In this document: positions 8,197 through 20,184 of the stretch, in pieces
Layout: each line of letters opens with the position of its first letter
Numbering within the stretch: the stretch's first letter is position 1
From: Rahnella variigena
Lineage (GTDB): Bacteria > Pseudomonadota > Gammaproteobacteria > Enterobacterales > Enterobacteriaceae
Length of the DNA: 64,000 nucleotides
Assembly (NCBI RefSeq): GCF_003610915.1
Contig: NZ_NSDJ01000001.1
Coordinates: 4,154,001-4,218,000 of the forward strand
Direction of reading: 5' to 3'
Program-made: the position numbers and the translations under genes
The notes under the pieces: model-generated
The model's input: the letters and a program-made list of their open reading frames with translations, nothing else
Database searches by the model: none
What the model was told of the DNA's origin: nothing

Positions 8197-8439
8197 TTAT
8201 TCGTCGGTACCGCTCAGTCCGGGGCCATTACGGCGCAGCGGATTAATCAGGCTTTGCAGCCCTTCCGTTTTAATCGCCAGCGTCAGCTGCATCAGTTCAC
8301 CCAGTTTTCCCTGCGGAAATTCGTTTTTACGGGCGAACCACAGCAAATATTCTTCCGGCAAGTCGATCAGCACCCGTCCGGCATATTTACCGAACGGCAT
8401 CACCACATTGGCAATCTGGATCAGATCTTCTTTTTCCAT
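8197..8439 (-). CDS. ypeB: Small conserved protein YpeB (DUF3820)
   Basis: 80 aa; E. coli YpeB is slightly shorter. Shared core: M-P-F-G-K-Y-A-G-R-V-L-I-D-L-P-E-E-Y-L-L then W-F-A-R-K. The FGKYKG motif is typical of DUF3820 proteins, some of which are fused to exonucleases; its function is unknown. It starts three bases after the ligA stop, so the two are almost certainly co-translated, as in E. coli. Confidence 0.92.
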   Translation of the reverse strand: MEKEDLIQIANVVMPFGKYAGRVLIDLPEEYLLWFARKNEFPQGKLGELMQLTLAIKTEGLQSLINPLRRNGPGLSGTDE

Positions 8440-8442
8440 CTT

Positions 8443-10467
<2,025 letters not shown>

Positions 10468-10480
10468 TCACCGTGGAGAT

Positions 10481-10507
10481 AAAAAACCCCCGGCAAGCGG
10501 GGGGTTT
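10481..10507 (-). terminator. Terminator between zipA and ligA
   Basis: On the minus strand a C6/G5-type hairpin (arms at 10499-10507 and 10484-10491) is followed by TTTTTT (10481-10486). It lies after the zipA stop and ends only ~17 bases before the ligA ATG, so it partly separates ligA from zipA transcription. Confidence 0.75.
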
Positions 10508-10536
10508 GGGGAAAGGGTATTTCACGAACGCCAGAA

Positions 10537-11535
10537 TCAGGCGGTCGCTTCGAGGACCTCGCGGATCCGCGCTTTGTACGTTTCAAGCTTCTGCGGCGTA
10601 ATCATACGACGCTCATCGTCAAGCACCATCGCACCGACATCATCGGCAATACGCTGGGCGGACTGCAACAGCAGTTTGAAGTTCTGATGCGCGTCGCCAT
10701 AGCAAGGCACCATCATGAACAACGTCACACCTGGTGTAGAGAAGTCGGACATATTGTCAGGGTCAAAAGAACCCGGTTTGACCATATTTGCCAGACTGAA
10801 CAACACCGGACCGCTGCCCGCCGGGCTAACGTGACGATGGAAAATATTCATTGCGCCAAACTGGAAGCCGGACTGAAGCACGCTGTTTAACAGGACTTCA
10901 CCCCCGATAACGCCGCCCTGATGCGCTGCAACGTGCAGCACCAGCACCGTTTCTTTCAGTTTCGCTTTCTCTGCCGGGGCTTCTTCTGCCGGAGCAAAAG
11001 GCGCAGGCTGAGGTTCAGCTTTGGCAGCCGGTGCCGCGTCCGCATGAATTTCCTGCGGCGGAACCGGTGCTTGCGCTTTAGGTTCAGGCGCATATTCCTG
11101 CGGTGCAAAATCAGCAACAGGTTCGCGTCGCGGCGAAACTGCGGGTTCAGCGGCTGAATAACCACTCAGCAACGGATCATCCTGCACAGCATGATGCTGT
11201 GGCTGAGCCGGTGGCTGGGGACGAGCAACAGGTGCTGGCGCTGGCTGCACAGGTTGACCCTGCGGCTGACGTGGCGGTGCAGTCTGTTCTGGCTCATCAT
11301 ACTGACCAAAAGTCGGTTCATCCTGAGGATAAGCAGGACGCACGCGCACTTCCCCCACTCCATCGACGAAATCGTCAGGCGGAGATTGTTCCCGTTCTTT
11401 TTTCACACGTTTAGCTGGACGATCGCGAAACAGCGAAGAGCGTTCTTTACGGCTGGTCCACAAACCGTGTAACAACAACGCTATTATGGCGATCGCGCCA
11501 ACAACGATTAATATCAGACGCAAATCCTGCATCAT
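10537..11535 (-). CDS. zipA: Cell division protein ZipA
   Basis: Inner-membrane anchor that tethers FtsZ at the division ring. From the start chosen here it is 332 aa (E. coli 328). It begins [10 protein letters not shown], with one N-terminal membrane helix (~6-25), then a basic patch and a long Pro/Gln-rich unstructured linker (~55-190). The globular FtsZ-binding domain follows (~190-332, with N-M-V-K-P-G-S-F-D and GVTLFMMVP). The frame is open 13 codons further upstream, but the conserved MMQDL start is clearly preferred by family comparison. cysZ is divergent, as in E. coli. Confidence 0.95.
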   Translation of the reverse strand: MMQDLRLILIVVGAIAIIALLLHGLWTSRKERSSLFRDRPAKRVKKEREQSPPDDFVDGVGEVRVRPAYPQDEPTFGQYDEPEQTAPPRQPQGQPVQPAPAPVARPQPPAQPQHHAVQDDPLLSGYSAAEPAVSPRREPVADFAPQEYAPEPKAQAPVPPQEIHADAAPAAKAEPQPAPFAPAEEAPAEKAKLKETVLVLHVAAHQGGVIGGEVLLNSVLQSGFQFGAMNIFHRHVSPAGSGPVLFSLANMVKPGSFDPDNMSDFSTPGVTLFMMVPCYGDAHQNFKLLLQSAQRIADDVGAMVLDDERRMITPQKLETYKARIREVLEATA

Positions 11536-11758
11536 TGCTATCTCTGTTGTTCTAATACATTGCCACCACGGCAAACATTCACAATATTAACTCTATTTGC
11601 CCACGTAGATAAGTGCAAGTCTGGACTCTACTTTCTGCTAATAAATAGGGCAGTTGCACCTTTTTTTGCTGTTTTTTCAGCCAATCCACTGGTAGCCAGT
11701 GGAAAATCATACCGATATGATAGCCCATGTCATTCAACTCAGAGAGAAAATTTCGTTT

Positions 11759-12544
11759 ATGACTTCATCGCAAAGCGCCAGACAAGAAAACGGCGTGCAT
11801 TATTTCAAACAGGGCTGGACGCTCATTTCCTTACCAGGGATACGACGTTTTGTGATTTTACCGCTGGCGGTCAACGTATTGCTGATGGGCGGCGCGTTTT
11901 GGTGGCTGTTTACCAAACTGGGAGAATGGATCCCCGCCATGATGAGTAAGGTGCCGGCCTGGCTGAGCTGGCTGGATTATCTCATCTGGCCGGTAGCGGT
12001 ACTTTCCGTGGTGCTGGTCTTCAGCTATTTCTTCAGCACTATTGCCAACTGGATCGCCGCACCGTTTAGCGGATTGCTCGCCGAACAACTCGAAGCGCGA
12101 CTGACCGGTAAACCGCTGCCGGATACCGGTATCTGGGACATCATGAAAGACCTGCCGCGCATCATGAAACGCGAATGGCAGAAACTGGCCTATTACCTGC
12201 CGCGAGCCATCGTCTTATTTGCGCTTTACTTTATTCCGGTGATTGGCCAGACCGCCGCGCCGGTGCTGTGGTTCTTCTTCAGCGCCTGGATGGTGGTTAT
12301 CCAGTATTGCGATTATCCGTTCGATAATCACAAAGTGAGTTTTGCGGATATGCGCCGCTCGCTCGGCAGCAACAAAATCGACAATATGCAGTTTGGCTCG
12401 CTGGTCAGCCTGTTTACGATGATCCCGGTGCTCAATCTGGTGATCCTGCCTGTCGCGGTGTGCGGTGCTACCGCTATGTGGTGCGACCGCTATCGGCATG
12501 TTTACGTTAAAAACAATGTTGACGTGAATTCCACCCGCGCATAA
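11759..12544 (+). CDS. cysZ: Sulfate transporter CysZ
   Basis: Inner-membrane protein for high-affinity sulfate uptake feeding cysteine synthesis. 261 aa from the ATG at 11759 (E. coli 253). This start lies just before the conserved [20 protein letters not shown] segment and has a purine run (AGAGAGA) upstream; the frame is open a further 20 codons upstream. Four to five hydrophobic helices and a conserved [12 protein letters not shown] loop are visible. It sits directly before cysK. The leader holds a CCACTGG-tag-CCAGTGG dyad (11686-11702). Confidence 0.93.
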   Translation: MTSSQSARQENGVHYFKQGWTLISLPGIRRFVILPLAVNVLLMGGAFWWLFTKLGEWIPAMMSKVPAWLSWLDYLIWPVAVLSVVLVFSYFFSTIANWIAAPFSGLLAEQLEARLTGKPLPDTGIWDIMKDLPRIMKREWQKLAYYLPRAIVLFALYFIPVIGQTAAPVLWFFFSAWMVVIQYCDYPFDNHKVSFADMRRSLGSNKIDNMQFGSLVSLFTMIPVLNLVILPVAVCGATAMWCDRYRHVYVKNNVDVNSTRA

Positions 12545-12754
12545 CGTTTTTTCTTCACAGCCGCCTGCGGGCGGCTGCCTGCTATGCTTGACTTTTCGTC
12601 CTCAAACTTATTTCTTAATAACGTATCGATATACCAAATACCAAAACCTTACTTCACTGGGAAAGCGGTTCGCGTATGCTTTCTCGATTCCCACTAATTT
12701 CATAGTGTTGAAAGCTTCACACCGTGAATATTTCATACAGTTAAAGGACGGGTT

Positions 12755-13720
12755 ATGAGCAAGATCTATGAAGACAATTCATTAACAATCGGCCATACGC
12801 CACTGGTTCGCCTGAACCGTATCGGTAATGGTCGTATTCTGGCTAAGGTCGAGTCACGTAACCCGAGCTTCAGCGTGAAATGCCGTATCGGTGCAAACAT
12901 GATCTGGGACGCTGAAAAAAAAGGCATCCTGACCAAAGATATCGAACTGGTTGAACCGACCAGCGGAAACACGGGTATTGCACTGGCCTACGTCGCTGCC
13001 GCGCGCGGTTATAAACTGACGCTGACCATGCCGGAAACCATGAGCGTTGAGCGTCGTAAATTGCTGAAAGCCCTCGGCGCCAATCTGGTGCTGACCGAAG
13101 GCGCGAAAGGTATGAAAGGCGCAATTGCAAAAGCCGAAGAAATTCAGGCCAGCGATCCTTCCCGTTATCTTATCCTTCAGCAGTTCAGCAACCCGGCCAA
13201 CCCGGCTATCCACGAGCAAACCACCGGTCCGGAAATCTGGGAAGACACCGATGGCGCAGTCGATGTGCTGATTGCAGGCGTGGGTACGGGCGGTACCATC
13301 ACCGGTACGGGTCGTTATCTGAAAAGCAAAAAAAGCAGCGTGAAGCTGGTGGCCGTTGAGCCAACGGATTCGCCGGTGATTACTCAGACGCTGAATGGCG
13401 AAGAAGTGAAACCGGGCCCGCACAAAATTCAGGGCATCGGTGCTGGTTTCATTCCGGGCAACCTGGATCTGGAACTGCTGGATCGCGTCACGCTGATCAC
13501 TAACGATGAATCCATTCAGATGGCACGTCGTCTGATGGAAGAAGAAGGCATTCTGGCGGGGATTTCTTCCGGTGCTGCGGTTGAAGCTGCGGTAAAATTA
13601 TCCAAAGAACCTGAGTTTGCGGATAAAACCATCGTGGTTATCCTGCCATCTTCCGGCGAACGCTATCTGAGTACCGCATTGTTTGCAGATTTGTTTACTG
13701 AAAAAGAATTGCAACAATAA
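12755..13720 (+). CDS. cysK: Cysteine synthase A (O-acetylserine sulfhydrylase A)
   Basis: PLP enzyme that makes L-cysteine from O-acetylserine and sulfide; 321 aa. PLP lysine K42 is in FSVKCRIG. The substrate loop TSGNTG is at ~69-74, the phosphate-binding loop GTGGT at ~177-181, and ISSGAAV near 270. The C-terminal residues match E. coli CysK closely (LFTEKELQQ). The long ~210-base upstream region presumably carries the CysB-controlled promoter. A terminator follows, separating it from ptsH. Confidence 0.98.
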   Translation: MSKIYEDNSLTIGHTPLVRLNRIGNGRILAKVESRNPSFSVKCRIGANMIWDAEKKGILTKDIELVEPTSGNTGIALAYVAAARGYKLTLTMPETMSVERRKLLKALGANLVLTEGAKGMKGAIAKAEEIQASDPSRYLILQQFSNPANPAIHEQTTGPEIWEDTDGAVDVLIAGVGTGGTITGTGRYLKSKKSSVKLVAVEPTDSPVITQTLNGEEVKPGPHKIQGIGAGFIPGNLDLELLDRVTLITNDESIQMARRLMEEEGILAGISSGAAVEAAVKLSKEPEFADKTIVVILPSSGERYLSTALFADLFTEKELQQ

Positions 13721-13742
13721 TGCCACATCCCTAAAAGCGGAT

Positions 13743-13770
13743 AAAAAAGCACCTTTCGGGGTGCTTTTTT
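13743..13770 (+). terminator. cysK terminator
   Basis: AAAAAAGCACC (13743-13753), loop, GGGTGCTTTTTT ending at 13770. Confidence 0.88.
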
Positions 13771-14121
13771 GTGGGCTACATCAAAGTTTACACCACTCTG
13801 TCATTGATTTTACCCGCCAGGTTTAGTATTTAACCGGTCAATTATTTCGATGCGCGAAATTAATCGCCTCCATGAACCCGCCCGCTGAATCGATTTACCG
13901 ATTTGTTACAAGAGGGAAAATCACGGCATAATGGAGAAATAACAGAAAAGCCTAGATCTAGGGCAAAGAGTTTTATCGCTGAGTGCGTTATTTTCTCTTT
14001 TCTGTTGCATCTGAACCTGCCCCTGAACCATAGTCAGGCGCTAATCTCTACAGGCTAAAGTGCAGCGCATAAGCTAAACTTTAGCTCCACAACATTACTT
14101 TAATAAGTTGGGGAAACAACA
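13771..14121 (+). promoter_or_regulatory. pts operon control region with Cra operator
   Basis: This is a 350-base gap before ptsH. GCTGAATCGATTTA (13884-13897) fits the Cra/FruR consensus (RSTGAAWCSNTHHW) at every position. A sigma-70-like promoter follows: TTGTTA (13903-13908), 18 bases, CATAAT (13927-13932). A 12-base perfect palindrome CCTAGATCTAGG is at 13951-13962. The leader has an AGCTAAA-C-TTTAGCT dyad (14072-14086). TGTGG-N6-TCAAA (from 13770) is a weak CRP candidate. The E. coli pts operon is controlled by CRP and Cra through several promoters; the exact start points here are inferred. Confidence 0.65.
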
Positions 14122-14379
14122 ATGTTCCAGCAAGAAGTTACAATTACCGCTCCTAATGGTCTGCACACTCGCCCTGCTGCACAGTTCGTGAAAGAAGCTA
14201 AAGGTTTCGCTTCTGACATCACCGTGACTTCAAATGGCAAAAGCGCCAGTGCGAAAAGCCTGTTTAAACTGCAAACTCTGGGCCTGACCCAAGGTACCGT
14301 TGTGACCCTCTCAGCTGAAGGTGAAGACGAGCAGAAAGCCGTTGAACACTTGGTAAAACTGATGGCAGAGCTCGAGTAA
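14122..14379 (+). CDS. ptsH: Phosphocarrier protein HPr
   Basis: 85 aa, the full family length. Central phosphotransfer protein of the sugar PTS: it accepts phosphate from enzyme I at H15 (in NGLHTRPAA) and passes it to sugar-specific EIIA proteins. S46, the regulatory serine position, is present (SASAKSLF). First gene of ptsH-ptsI-crr; ptsI starts 50 bases later. Confidence 0.99.
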   Translation: MFQQEVTITAPNGLHTRPAAQFVKEAKGFASDITVTSNGKSASAKSLFKLQTLGLTQGTVVTLSAEGEDEQKAVEHLVKLMAELE

Positions 14380-14429
14380 CACTCAGCCGCTCTTATATCG
14401 TTTAAACCAGTCAAGAGAAAGGTAGGGTT

Positions 14430-16157
14430 ATGATTTCAGGCATTTTAGTATCTCCCGGTATCGCTTTCGGCAAAGCACTTCTGTTGAAAGAAGATGAAAT
14501 TGTCATCAACCGGAAAAAAATCTCTCCTGATCAGGTTGATCAGGAAGTTGAACGTTTCCTCGCTGGCCGTGCGAAAGCCTCAGCTCAGCTGGAAGTGATC
14601 AAGACCAAAGCCGGTGAGACCTTCGGTGAAGAGAAAGAAGCCATCTTCGAAGGCCACATCATGTTGTTGGAAGACGAAGAGCTTGAACAGGAAATCATAG
14701 CCCTTATCAAAGACGAGCATGCTTCTGCTGACGCTGCTGCTTTCTCTGTCATTGAAGGTCAGGCGAAAGCCCTGGAAGAGCTTGATGATGAATACCTGAA
14801 AGAACGTGCGGCTGACGTGCGTGATATCGGTAAACGTCTTCTGCGCAACATTCTCGACATGACCATCGTTGATCTGAGCTCCATCCAGGACGAAGTTATC
14901 CTGGTTGCGACCGATCTGACGCCGTCAGAAACGGCTCAGCTGAACCTGAACAAGGTTCTGGGTTTCATTACTGATTTGGGTGGCCGTACTTCTCACACCT
15001 CAATCATGGCGCGTTCCCTGGAATTACCTGCAATCGTGGGTACCAGCGACGTGACCAAACAAGTCAAAAATGATGACTACCTGATCCTCGACGCTGTGAA
15101 CAATAAAATCTATGTCAACCCGACAGCAGACGTAATTGACGAGCTGAAAGCCGTTCAGAACCAGTACATCTCAGAAAAAGACGAACTGACTAAACTGAAA
15201 GATTTGCCGGCTATCACGCTGGATGGTCATCAGGTTGAAGTTTGTGCCAACATCGGTACCGTGCGCGACGTCGCCGGTGCAGAGCGCAATGGCGCTGAAG
15301 GTGTCGGCCTGTATCGTACAGAATTCCTGTTCATGGACCGTGACAGCCTGCCTACCGAAGAAGAGCAATTCCAGGCATATAAAGCCGTTGCTGAAGCGAT
15401 GGGCTCACAGGCAGTTATCGTCCGTACCATGGACATCGGCGGTGATAAAGACCTGCCGTACATGAACCTGCCAAAAGAAGAAAACCCGTTCCTGGGCTGG
15501 CGTGCAATCCGTATCTGTCTGGACCGTAAAGAAATTCTTCACGACCAGCTGAAAGGTATTCTGCGTGCTTCTGCGTTCGGTAAACTGCGCATCATGTTCC
15601 CGATGATCATTTCTGTTGAAGAAGTGCGTGAACTGAAAGCAGAACTGGAAATGCTGAAAGCTCAGCTGCGTGAAAAAGGCCAGGCATTCGATGAAACTAT
15701 CGAAGTAGGCGTGATGGTTGAAACCCCGGCTGCTGCAGTGATTGCTCATCACCTGGCAAAAGAAGTCGATTTCTTCAGTATTGGTACAAACGATCTTACC
15801 CAGTATACTTTGGCTGTGGATCGCGGTAACGAACTGATTTCTCATCTGTACAACCCAATGTCTCCGTCAGTGCTTGGTTTAATTAAGCAAGTTATTGACG
15901 CATCTCATGCTGCCGGTAAATGGACAGGGATGTGCGGCGAGCTAGCCGGTGACGAACGTGCTACACTTCTTCTATTGGGCATGGGGTTAGATGAGTTCAG
16001 CATGAGCGCTATCTCTATCCCACGCATCAAGAAAATTATTCGCAATACAAACTTCGAAGATGTGAAAGCGCTGGCAGATCAGGCCCTGGCCCAACCTACG
16101 GCGCAAGAGTTGATGAACCTGGTAAACAAGTTCATTGAAGAAAAAACACTCTGCTAA
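14430..16157 (+). CDS. ptsI: PTS enzyme I (phosphoenolpyruvate-protein phosphotransferase)
   Basis: 575 aa, same as E. coli. Autophosphorylates from PEP on H189 (in [18 protein letters not shown]) and hands the phosphate to HPr. The N-terminal HPr-binding helical domain precedes the swivelling phosphohistidine domain (~150-225). The C-terminal PEP-binding TIM barrel (~260-575) has [23 protein letters not shown] and the catalytic Cys in [10 protein letters not shown] (~502). Confidence 0.99.
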   Translation: MISGILVSPGIAFGKALLLKEDEIVINRKKISPDQVDQEVERFLAGRAKASAQLEVIKTKAGETFGEEKEAIFEGHIMLLEDEELEQEIIALIKDEHASADAAAFSVIEGQAKALEELDDEYLKERAADVRDIGKRLLRNILDMTIVDLSSIQDEVILVATDLTPSETAQLNLNKVLGFITDLGGRTSHTSIMARSLELPAIVGTSDVTKQVKNDDYLILDAVNNKIYVNPTADVIDELKAVQNQYISEKDELTKLKDLPAITLDGHQVEVCANIGTVRDVAGAERNGAEGVGLYRTEFLFMDRDSLPTEEEQFQAYKAVAEAMGSQAVIVRTMDIGGDKDLPYMNLPKEENPFLGWRAIRICLDRKEILHDQLKGILRASAFGKLRIMFPMIISVEEVRELKAELEMLKAQLREKGQAFDETIEVGVMVETPAAAVIAHHLAKEVDFFSIGTNDLTQYTLAVDRGNELISHLYNPMSPSVLGLIKQVIDASHAAGKWTGMCGELAGDERATLLLLGMGLDEFSMSAISIPRIKKIIRNTNFEDVKALADQALAQPTAQELMNLVNKFIEEKTLC

Positions 16158-16205
16158 TTGCGCGATGCTGGTAAAGCTGCCCAAATTAATGCTTAGGAGA
16201 AGATC

Positions 16206-16715
16206 ATGGGTTTGTTCGATAAACTGAAATCATTGGTTTCTGATGATAAAAAAGACGTTGGCACTATTGAAATCGTAGCGCCGATCTCTGGTGAGATTGT
16301 CAACATTGAAGACGTACCTGACGTTGTTTTCGCTGAGAAAATCGTAGGTGACGGTATTGCTATCAAACCATCTGGCAACAAAATGGTTGCTCCGGTTGAT
16401 GGCACTATCGGTAAAATCTTCGAAACTAACCATGCTTTCTCAATCGAATCCGACAGTGGCATTGAGCTGTTCGTACACTTCGGTATCGACACCGTTGAAC
16501 TGAAAGGCGAAGGCTTCAAACGCATCGCTGAAGAAGGCCAACGTGTTAAGAAAGGCGATTTGGTTATCGAGTTTGATCTGCCTCTGCTGGAAGAGAAAGC
16601 GAAGTCTACCCTGACTCCGGTTGTTATCTCTAACATGGACGAGATCAAAGAGCTGATTAAACTGACAGGTAGCGTGACTGTGGGCGAAACCCCAATCATC
16701 CGCATCAAGAAGTAA
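16206..16715 (+). CDS. crr: PTS glucose-specific EIIA component
   Basis: 169 aa, soluble EIIA-Glc. Receives phosphate from HPr on the histidine in V-H-F-G-I-D-T (position 91 with Met1, H90 in mature numbering); the partner histidine is at 76. Besides glucose uptake, this protein signals inducer exclusion and activates adenylate cyclase, and so sets CRP activity for cyaR and the sugar genes later in this window. RBS TTAGGAGA lies seven bases upstream. A strong terminator follows. Confidence 0.98.
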   Translation: MGLFDKLKSLVSDDKKDVGTIEIVAPISGEIVNIEDVPDVVFAEKIVGDGIAIKPSGNKMVAPVDGTIGKIFETNHAFSIESDSGIELFVHFGIDTVELKGEGFKRIAEEGQRVKKGDLVIEFDLPLLEEKAKSTLTPVVISNMDEIKELIKLTGSVTVGETPIIRIKK

Positions 16716-16745
16716 TTCGCTCAGCGAGTTGTAAAGCAAGAAGTT

Positions 16746-16776
16746 AAAAACGGCGCCTAATCAGCGCCGTTTTTTA
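16746..16776 (+). terminator. Terminator of ptsHI-crr
   Basis: AAAAACGGCGC (16746-16756), a 7-base loop, GCGCCGTTTTTT. The following ~130 bases to the convergent kinase gene show no further feature. Confidence 0.9.
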
Positions 16777-16906
16777 TTGCCTGTAAAAACAGCTATCCAC
16801 AAAATAATTCGAGTCGCAGAAAGGCAGCAAACGAAGCCATCCAGATGAGCTTACAAAAGTAAGTGATTCGGGTGGCTGAGAGTAGCCAGCGCATCTGCGG
16901 CTCGGA

Positions 16907-18238
16907 TTATGAAGCGGATTTCCAGTGCGGAACTTGAAGGCTGATGATTAAGCCATGTGGCTGCGCGTTACGGGCATCCACTTTACCTTCATGCGCTAAC
17001 ATCACTTTGCGGGTGATGGCCAGACCAAGACCATAGCCTTTGCCTGACAGCGGCGATTTCACTCGCACGAACGGGTCGAAGATACTCGACAACTTATCTT
17101 CTTCCACACCCGGCCCCTGATCGGCCACTTCAATTTGCAGATACTCTTCAACCTGCGCCAGTGAAACAGTGATTGTTTGCCCGCGCGCAGAAAAACGCAG
17201 TGCATTGCGTACCACGTTATCGACAGCGCGTCGCATCAGCTCAGCATTGCCTTTCACGGTGTAATCCAGGTCATCCGCTGATTCGGGAAAGAGCGCAATC
17301 TCCACGCCCGGTAACTGCGCCTCATAGCGCGCGTCGTTCACCACCGCTTCCACCAGGCCGTACAGATCGAAGTACTCTTCATCCGGGATTTCACTGCTTT
17401 CAGTTCGCGACAGCGCCAGCAGTTCCCCGATCATCTTATCCAGACGTCCCGCTTCATGTTCAATGCGACTCAGCGAGCTTTCAACATTTGAAGGATTCTG
17501 TCGCGCCAGGCCGATGGCCAGCTGCAACCGCGCCAATGGAGAACGCAGCTCGTGAGAAACATCATGCAGAAGTTCTTCACGCGCCTTCACCAGAACCTGC
17601 AAACGTTCAGCCATGGAGTCGAAATCGCGTGCCACTTCTGACAGCTCATCGTGCCGCTTGCCCATGCTGGTAAACAGGCGTACCGATAAATCGCCCTGCG
17701 CCACCCGTCCGAAGGCTTTACGCATTTGCAGCATAGGTCGGGTCAGGTTCCACGCCAGCATCGCGCTGAACAGTAATCCGCCCAGTCCGCCCAGCCATAA
17801 TAATGGCGGAGGCATATTCAGCCAGTCCCTGTGACGTCTCGGGCGATATTCATGCATCAGCCCGTCTACATCATATTTAAGCCGGTAGCCCTGCCCGTCA
17901 GGCCCCTGCACAAACTGCACGACTTCATGTGGGATTTTACCGGGTTCCAGATCCTTAATCGTATTGCCTTTGGCGGGCAGCAACGAAGGCGTTACGGAGA
18001 AAAACTGCCTGTCATCATCCGGCCAGTCGGCCATCATCGCGTTAAGTGCAGGCATACCGCCGTTGTGCAGCGTTGACACCGCTGACGTAATTTGCAGTTT
18101 TACAAAGCGTCGTGCAATGCCGCTTTCCGGCGGTTCGTGCGGATTATAAAAAGCAAAAACCACCCAAAGTCCCTGAGTGATCGCCACAAAAGTGAACCAG
18201 AATCCCAGCAGGATTTTCCAGAACAGTTTTCCGCGCAT
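16907..18238 (-). CDS. CpxA-like sensor histidine kinase
   Basis: 443 aa from the ATG at 18238. Membrane helix at ~8-30, a periplasmic sensor of ~110 residues, a second helix at ~145-165, then HAMP (~166-218). The dimerisation/phosphoacceptor helix has H229 in HDVSHELRSPLARLQ. The HATPase domain follows, with NVVRNALRFS, DQGPGV and GYGLGLAI. The frame is open 14 codons upstream, but that would overlap the regulator gene. The start chosen lies four bases after the regulator stop and begins MRGKLFWKIL. It shares layout with CpxA/RstB-type kinases; the signal is unknown. E. coli has pdxK-yfeK-yfeS at this place. Confidence 0.85.
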   Translation of the reverse strand: MRGKLFWKILLGFWFTFVAITQGLWVVFAFYNPHEPPESGIARRFVKLQITSAVSTLHNGGMPALNAMMADWPDDDRQFFSVTPSLLPAKGNTIKDLEPGKIPHEVVQFVQGPDGQGYRLKYDVDGLMHEYRPRRHRDWLNMPPPLLWLGGLGGLLFSAMLAWNLTRPMLQMRKAFGRVAQGDLSVRLFTSMGKRHDELSEVARDFDSMAERLQVLVKAREELLHDVSHELRSPLARLQLAIGLARQNPSNVESSLSRIEHEAGRLDKMIGELLALSRTESSEIPDEEYFDLYGLVEAVVNDARYEAQLPGVEIALFPESADDLDYTVKGNAELMRRAVDNVVRNALRFSARGQTITVSLAQVEEYLQIEVADQGPGVEEDKLSSIFDPFVRVKSPLSGKGYGLGLAITRKVMLAHEGKVDARNAQPHGLIISLQVPHWKSAS

Positions 18239-18242
18239 TCGT

Positions 18243-18926
18243 TTAGCGTATGCGATAGCCAATGCTGCGCACCGTTTCAATAGTCAGGATATCGCCACCT
18301 TCCAGTGACCCCAGTTTTTGGCGGATATTACTGATGTGAACATCAATACTGCGATCATAAGCTTCACGCGGACGCCCGAGGCCTTTTTCTGACAACTCAT
18401 CTTTTGATACCACACGTTCAGGAGACCGCAGTAACAGCTCCAGCAGATTGAATTCAGACGCCGTCAGGTCAAAAGGAACCCCACGCCATTCGCTGCTGCG
18501 GGTAGCCGGATTCAGCGTCAGGTCACCGTAGTTAACGGATGAAGAATCAGAGTGCGATTCCTGCTGCTCTTCCACACGGCGCAATACTGCACGCAGACGC
18601 GCAACCAGTTCGCGCGGGTAGCAAGGTTTTGGCATGTAATCATCGGCACCCATTTCCAGGCCGATAACGCGATCGATATTGTCGCCTTTAGCGGTCAGCA
18701 TGATGATCGGCAGACGACTGTTTTTACGCACCTGCCGCAGTACATCAATACCGCTCATATCCGGCAGCATAATGTCGAGGATCATCGCGGTGTATTCGCC
18801 GGACATCGCCCCTTCCACGCCCGCTTTGCCGGTCAGCACCAGAGAAGCGTCAAAACCTTCTGCAATCAGATATTCGCTGAGCATGGTTCCTAATTCGAGA
18901 TCGTCATCGACTAATAAAATTTTCAT
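18243..18926 (-). CDS. CpxR-like response regulator (OmpR/PhoB family)
   Basis: 227 aa. The receiver domain has acidic residues D7-D9, phosphoacceptor D51 (in MILDIMLPDMSG), a conserved T (MLTAKG) and K (MPKPCYPREL). The C-terminal winged helix (~130-227) reads LTASEFNLLELL and RSIDVHISNIRQKL. It is closer to CpxR than to other E. coli regulators by eye (S-K-D-E-L-S-E-K-G-L-G-R against the CpxR S-R-E-H-L-S-Q-E-V-L-G-K). It lies upstream of and is co-transcribed with the kinase. A GTAAA direct repeat upstream suggests autoregulation. Confidence 0.88.
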   Translation of the reverse strand: MKILLVDDDLELGTMLSEYLIAEGFDASLVLTGKAGVEGAMSGEYTAMILDIMLPDMSGIDVLRQVRKNSRLPIIMLTAKGDNIDRVIGLEMGADDYMPKPCYPRELVARLRAVLRRVEEQQESHSDSSSVNYGDLTLNPATRSSEWRGVPFDLTASEFNLLELLLRSPERVVSKDELSEKGLGRPREAYDRSIDVHISNIRQKLGSLEGGDILTIETVRSIGYRIR

Positions 18927-18991
18927 TCTTTATTTCCGCCTGGCTAAAATTTTGGTCATTTTTACCACTAACCCTGCATTACGCAGCCGCT

Positions 18992-19007
18992 TTTACTCTT
19001 TTTTTAC
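18992..19007 (-). promoter_or_regulatory. CpxR-type direct repeat upstream of the response-regulator gene
   Basis: On the minus strand GTAAA (19007-19003), six bases, GTAAA (18996-18992). A third GTAAA lies at 18965-18961. CpxR binds GTAAA-N5-GTAAA, with nearby spacings tolerated. The position, ~65 bases before the start codon, suits autogenous control. Confidence 0.5.
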
Positions 19008-19127
19008 ACAGTCTCTGACAGAATTTCATATCGCTTAAAGCGCAGTGTAAGGAACAAAGTTGTCGTGTTTAACACTATTCCTATTATAGAAGATTAAAAT
19101 CAATCTGTTAGCGTCATTCAGAAAGCA

Positions 19128-19153
19128 AAAGGCAGGCGCAAAGGCCTGCCTTT
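19128..19153 (-). terminator. cysM terminator
   Basis: AAAGGCAGGC (19128-19137) pairs with GCCTGCCTTT (19144-19153). The minus-strand product ends in CCTTTTGC, just after the cysM stop. Confidence 0.7.
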
Positions 19154-19184
19154 ATCATGTGACCGCGTTTATCGCTGCGAGTTC

Positions 19185-20069
19185 TTAATCAGAAAATACA
19201 CCAGTCGAAAGGTAACGGTCACCGCGATCGCAGACAATTGCCACAATCACACTGCCGGGATGGCTTCTGGTGACACGCAATGCGCCCGCAACAGCGCCGC
19301 CGGAACTCACTCCACAGAAGATACCTTCTTCCCGCGCAAGAGCCCGCATGGTGTCTTCCGCTTCGCCCTGCCCCATATCCATCACTTCATCGACCAGTTC
19401 AGGGCTGAAAATACCCGGCAGATATTCCTGCGGCCAGCGGCGTATACCCGGAATGCTGCTGCCTGCAGAAGGTTGCAACCCGACAATTTGCACACCCGCG
19501 TGCTGACTGCGCAGAAAGCGACTGACGCCCGTGATGGTGCCGGTTGTCCCCATACTCGACACAAAATGCGTAATACGCCCTTGCGTCTGCTGCCAGATTT
19601 CCGGGCCGGTAGTCGTAAAGTGCGCGAGCGGGTTGTCCGGATTATTGAACTGATCCAGCACTTTCCCCTGCCCCTGTTGTTCCATTTCCTGCGCCAGGTC
19701 CCTCGCACCTTCCATCCCCTGCGCGCGGCTGACCAGCAATAATTCAGCGCCGTAAGCGCGCATTGATGCCTGACGCTCGAGGCTCATATTTTCCGGCATC
19801 AGCAATTTCAGCTTATAACCTTTCAGTGCCGCAATCATCGCCAGCGCAATACCGGTATTACCACTGGTGGCTTCGATCAGCGTGTCACCGGGATGAATTT
19901 CACCGCGCTTTTCCGCCTGCTCAATCATGAACAGCGCTGCACGGTCTTTTACTGAGCCCGCGGGATTATTGCCTTCCAGTTTGACCCAGATCTCGCTGTC
20001 GAGTCCCTCGGTCAGACGCTGTAATTTCACCAGAGGTGTATTACCGATGTAGTGTTCAAGCGTACTCAC
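19185..20069 (-). CDS. cysM: Cysteine synthase B (O-acetylserine sulfhydrylase B)
   Basis: 294 aa (E. coli 303). Makes cysteine, or S-sulfocysteine from thiosulfate, which the CysPTWA transporter next door imports. PLP lysine K41 is in PAGSVKDRAAL; also [10 protein letters not shown] (~67), SSMGTTGTITG and ISSGG-like VSSGGAVAGA. It follows cysPTWA as in E. coli, but a terminator separates it from cysA, so it has its own promoter in the ~70-base gap. Confidence 0.96.
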   Translation of the reverse strand: MSTLEHYIGNTPLVKLQRLTEGLDSEIWVKLEGNNPAGSVKDRAALFMIEQAEKRGEIHPGDTLIEATSGNTGIALAMIAALKGYKLKLLMPENMSLERQASMRAYGAELLLVSRAQGMEGARDLAQEMEQQGQGKVLDQFNNPDNPLAHFTTTGPEIWQQTQGRITHFVSSMGTTGTITGVSRFLRSQHAGVQIVGLQPSAGSSIPGIRRWPQEYLPGIFSPELVDEVMDMGQGEAEDTMRALAREEGIFCGVSSGGAVAGALRVTRSHPGSVIVAIVCDRGDRYLSTGVFSD

Positions 20070-20134
20070 GGGCTTGCCTTATATTAAAAAGGTATATTGA
20101 CTGATAAAAAACACATAAACAGATATCAGACGAT

Positions 20135-20159
20135 AAAAAGGGCGGCTCGGAGACCGCCC
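20135..20159 (-). terminator. Terminator of cysPTWA
   Basis: Minus-strand GGGCGG, an 8-base loop, CCGCCC, then TTTTT (20139-20135). It is located between the cysA stop and the cysM start. Confidence 0.85.
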
Positions 20160-20184
20160 TGAGAAACATGCTGATTAAAAAATA

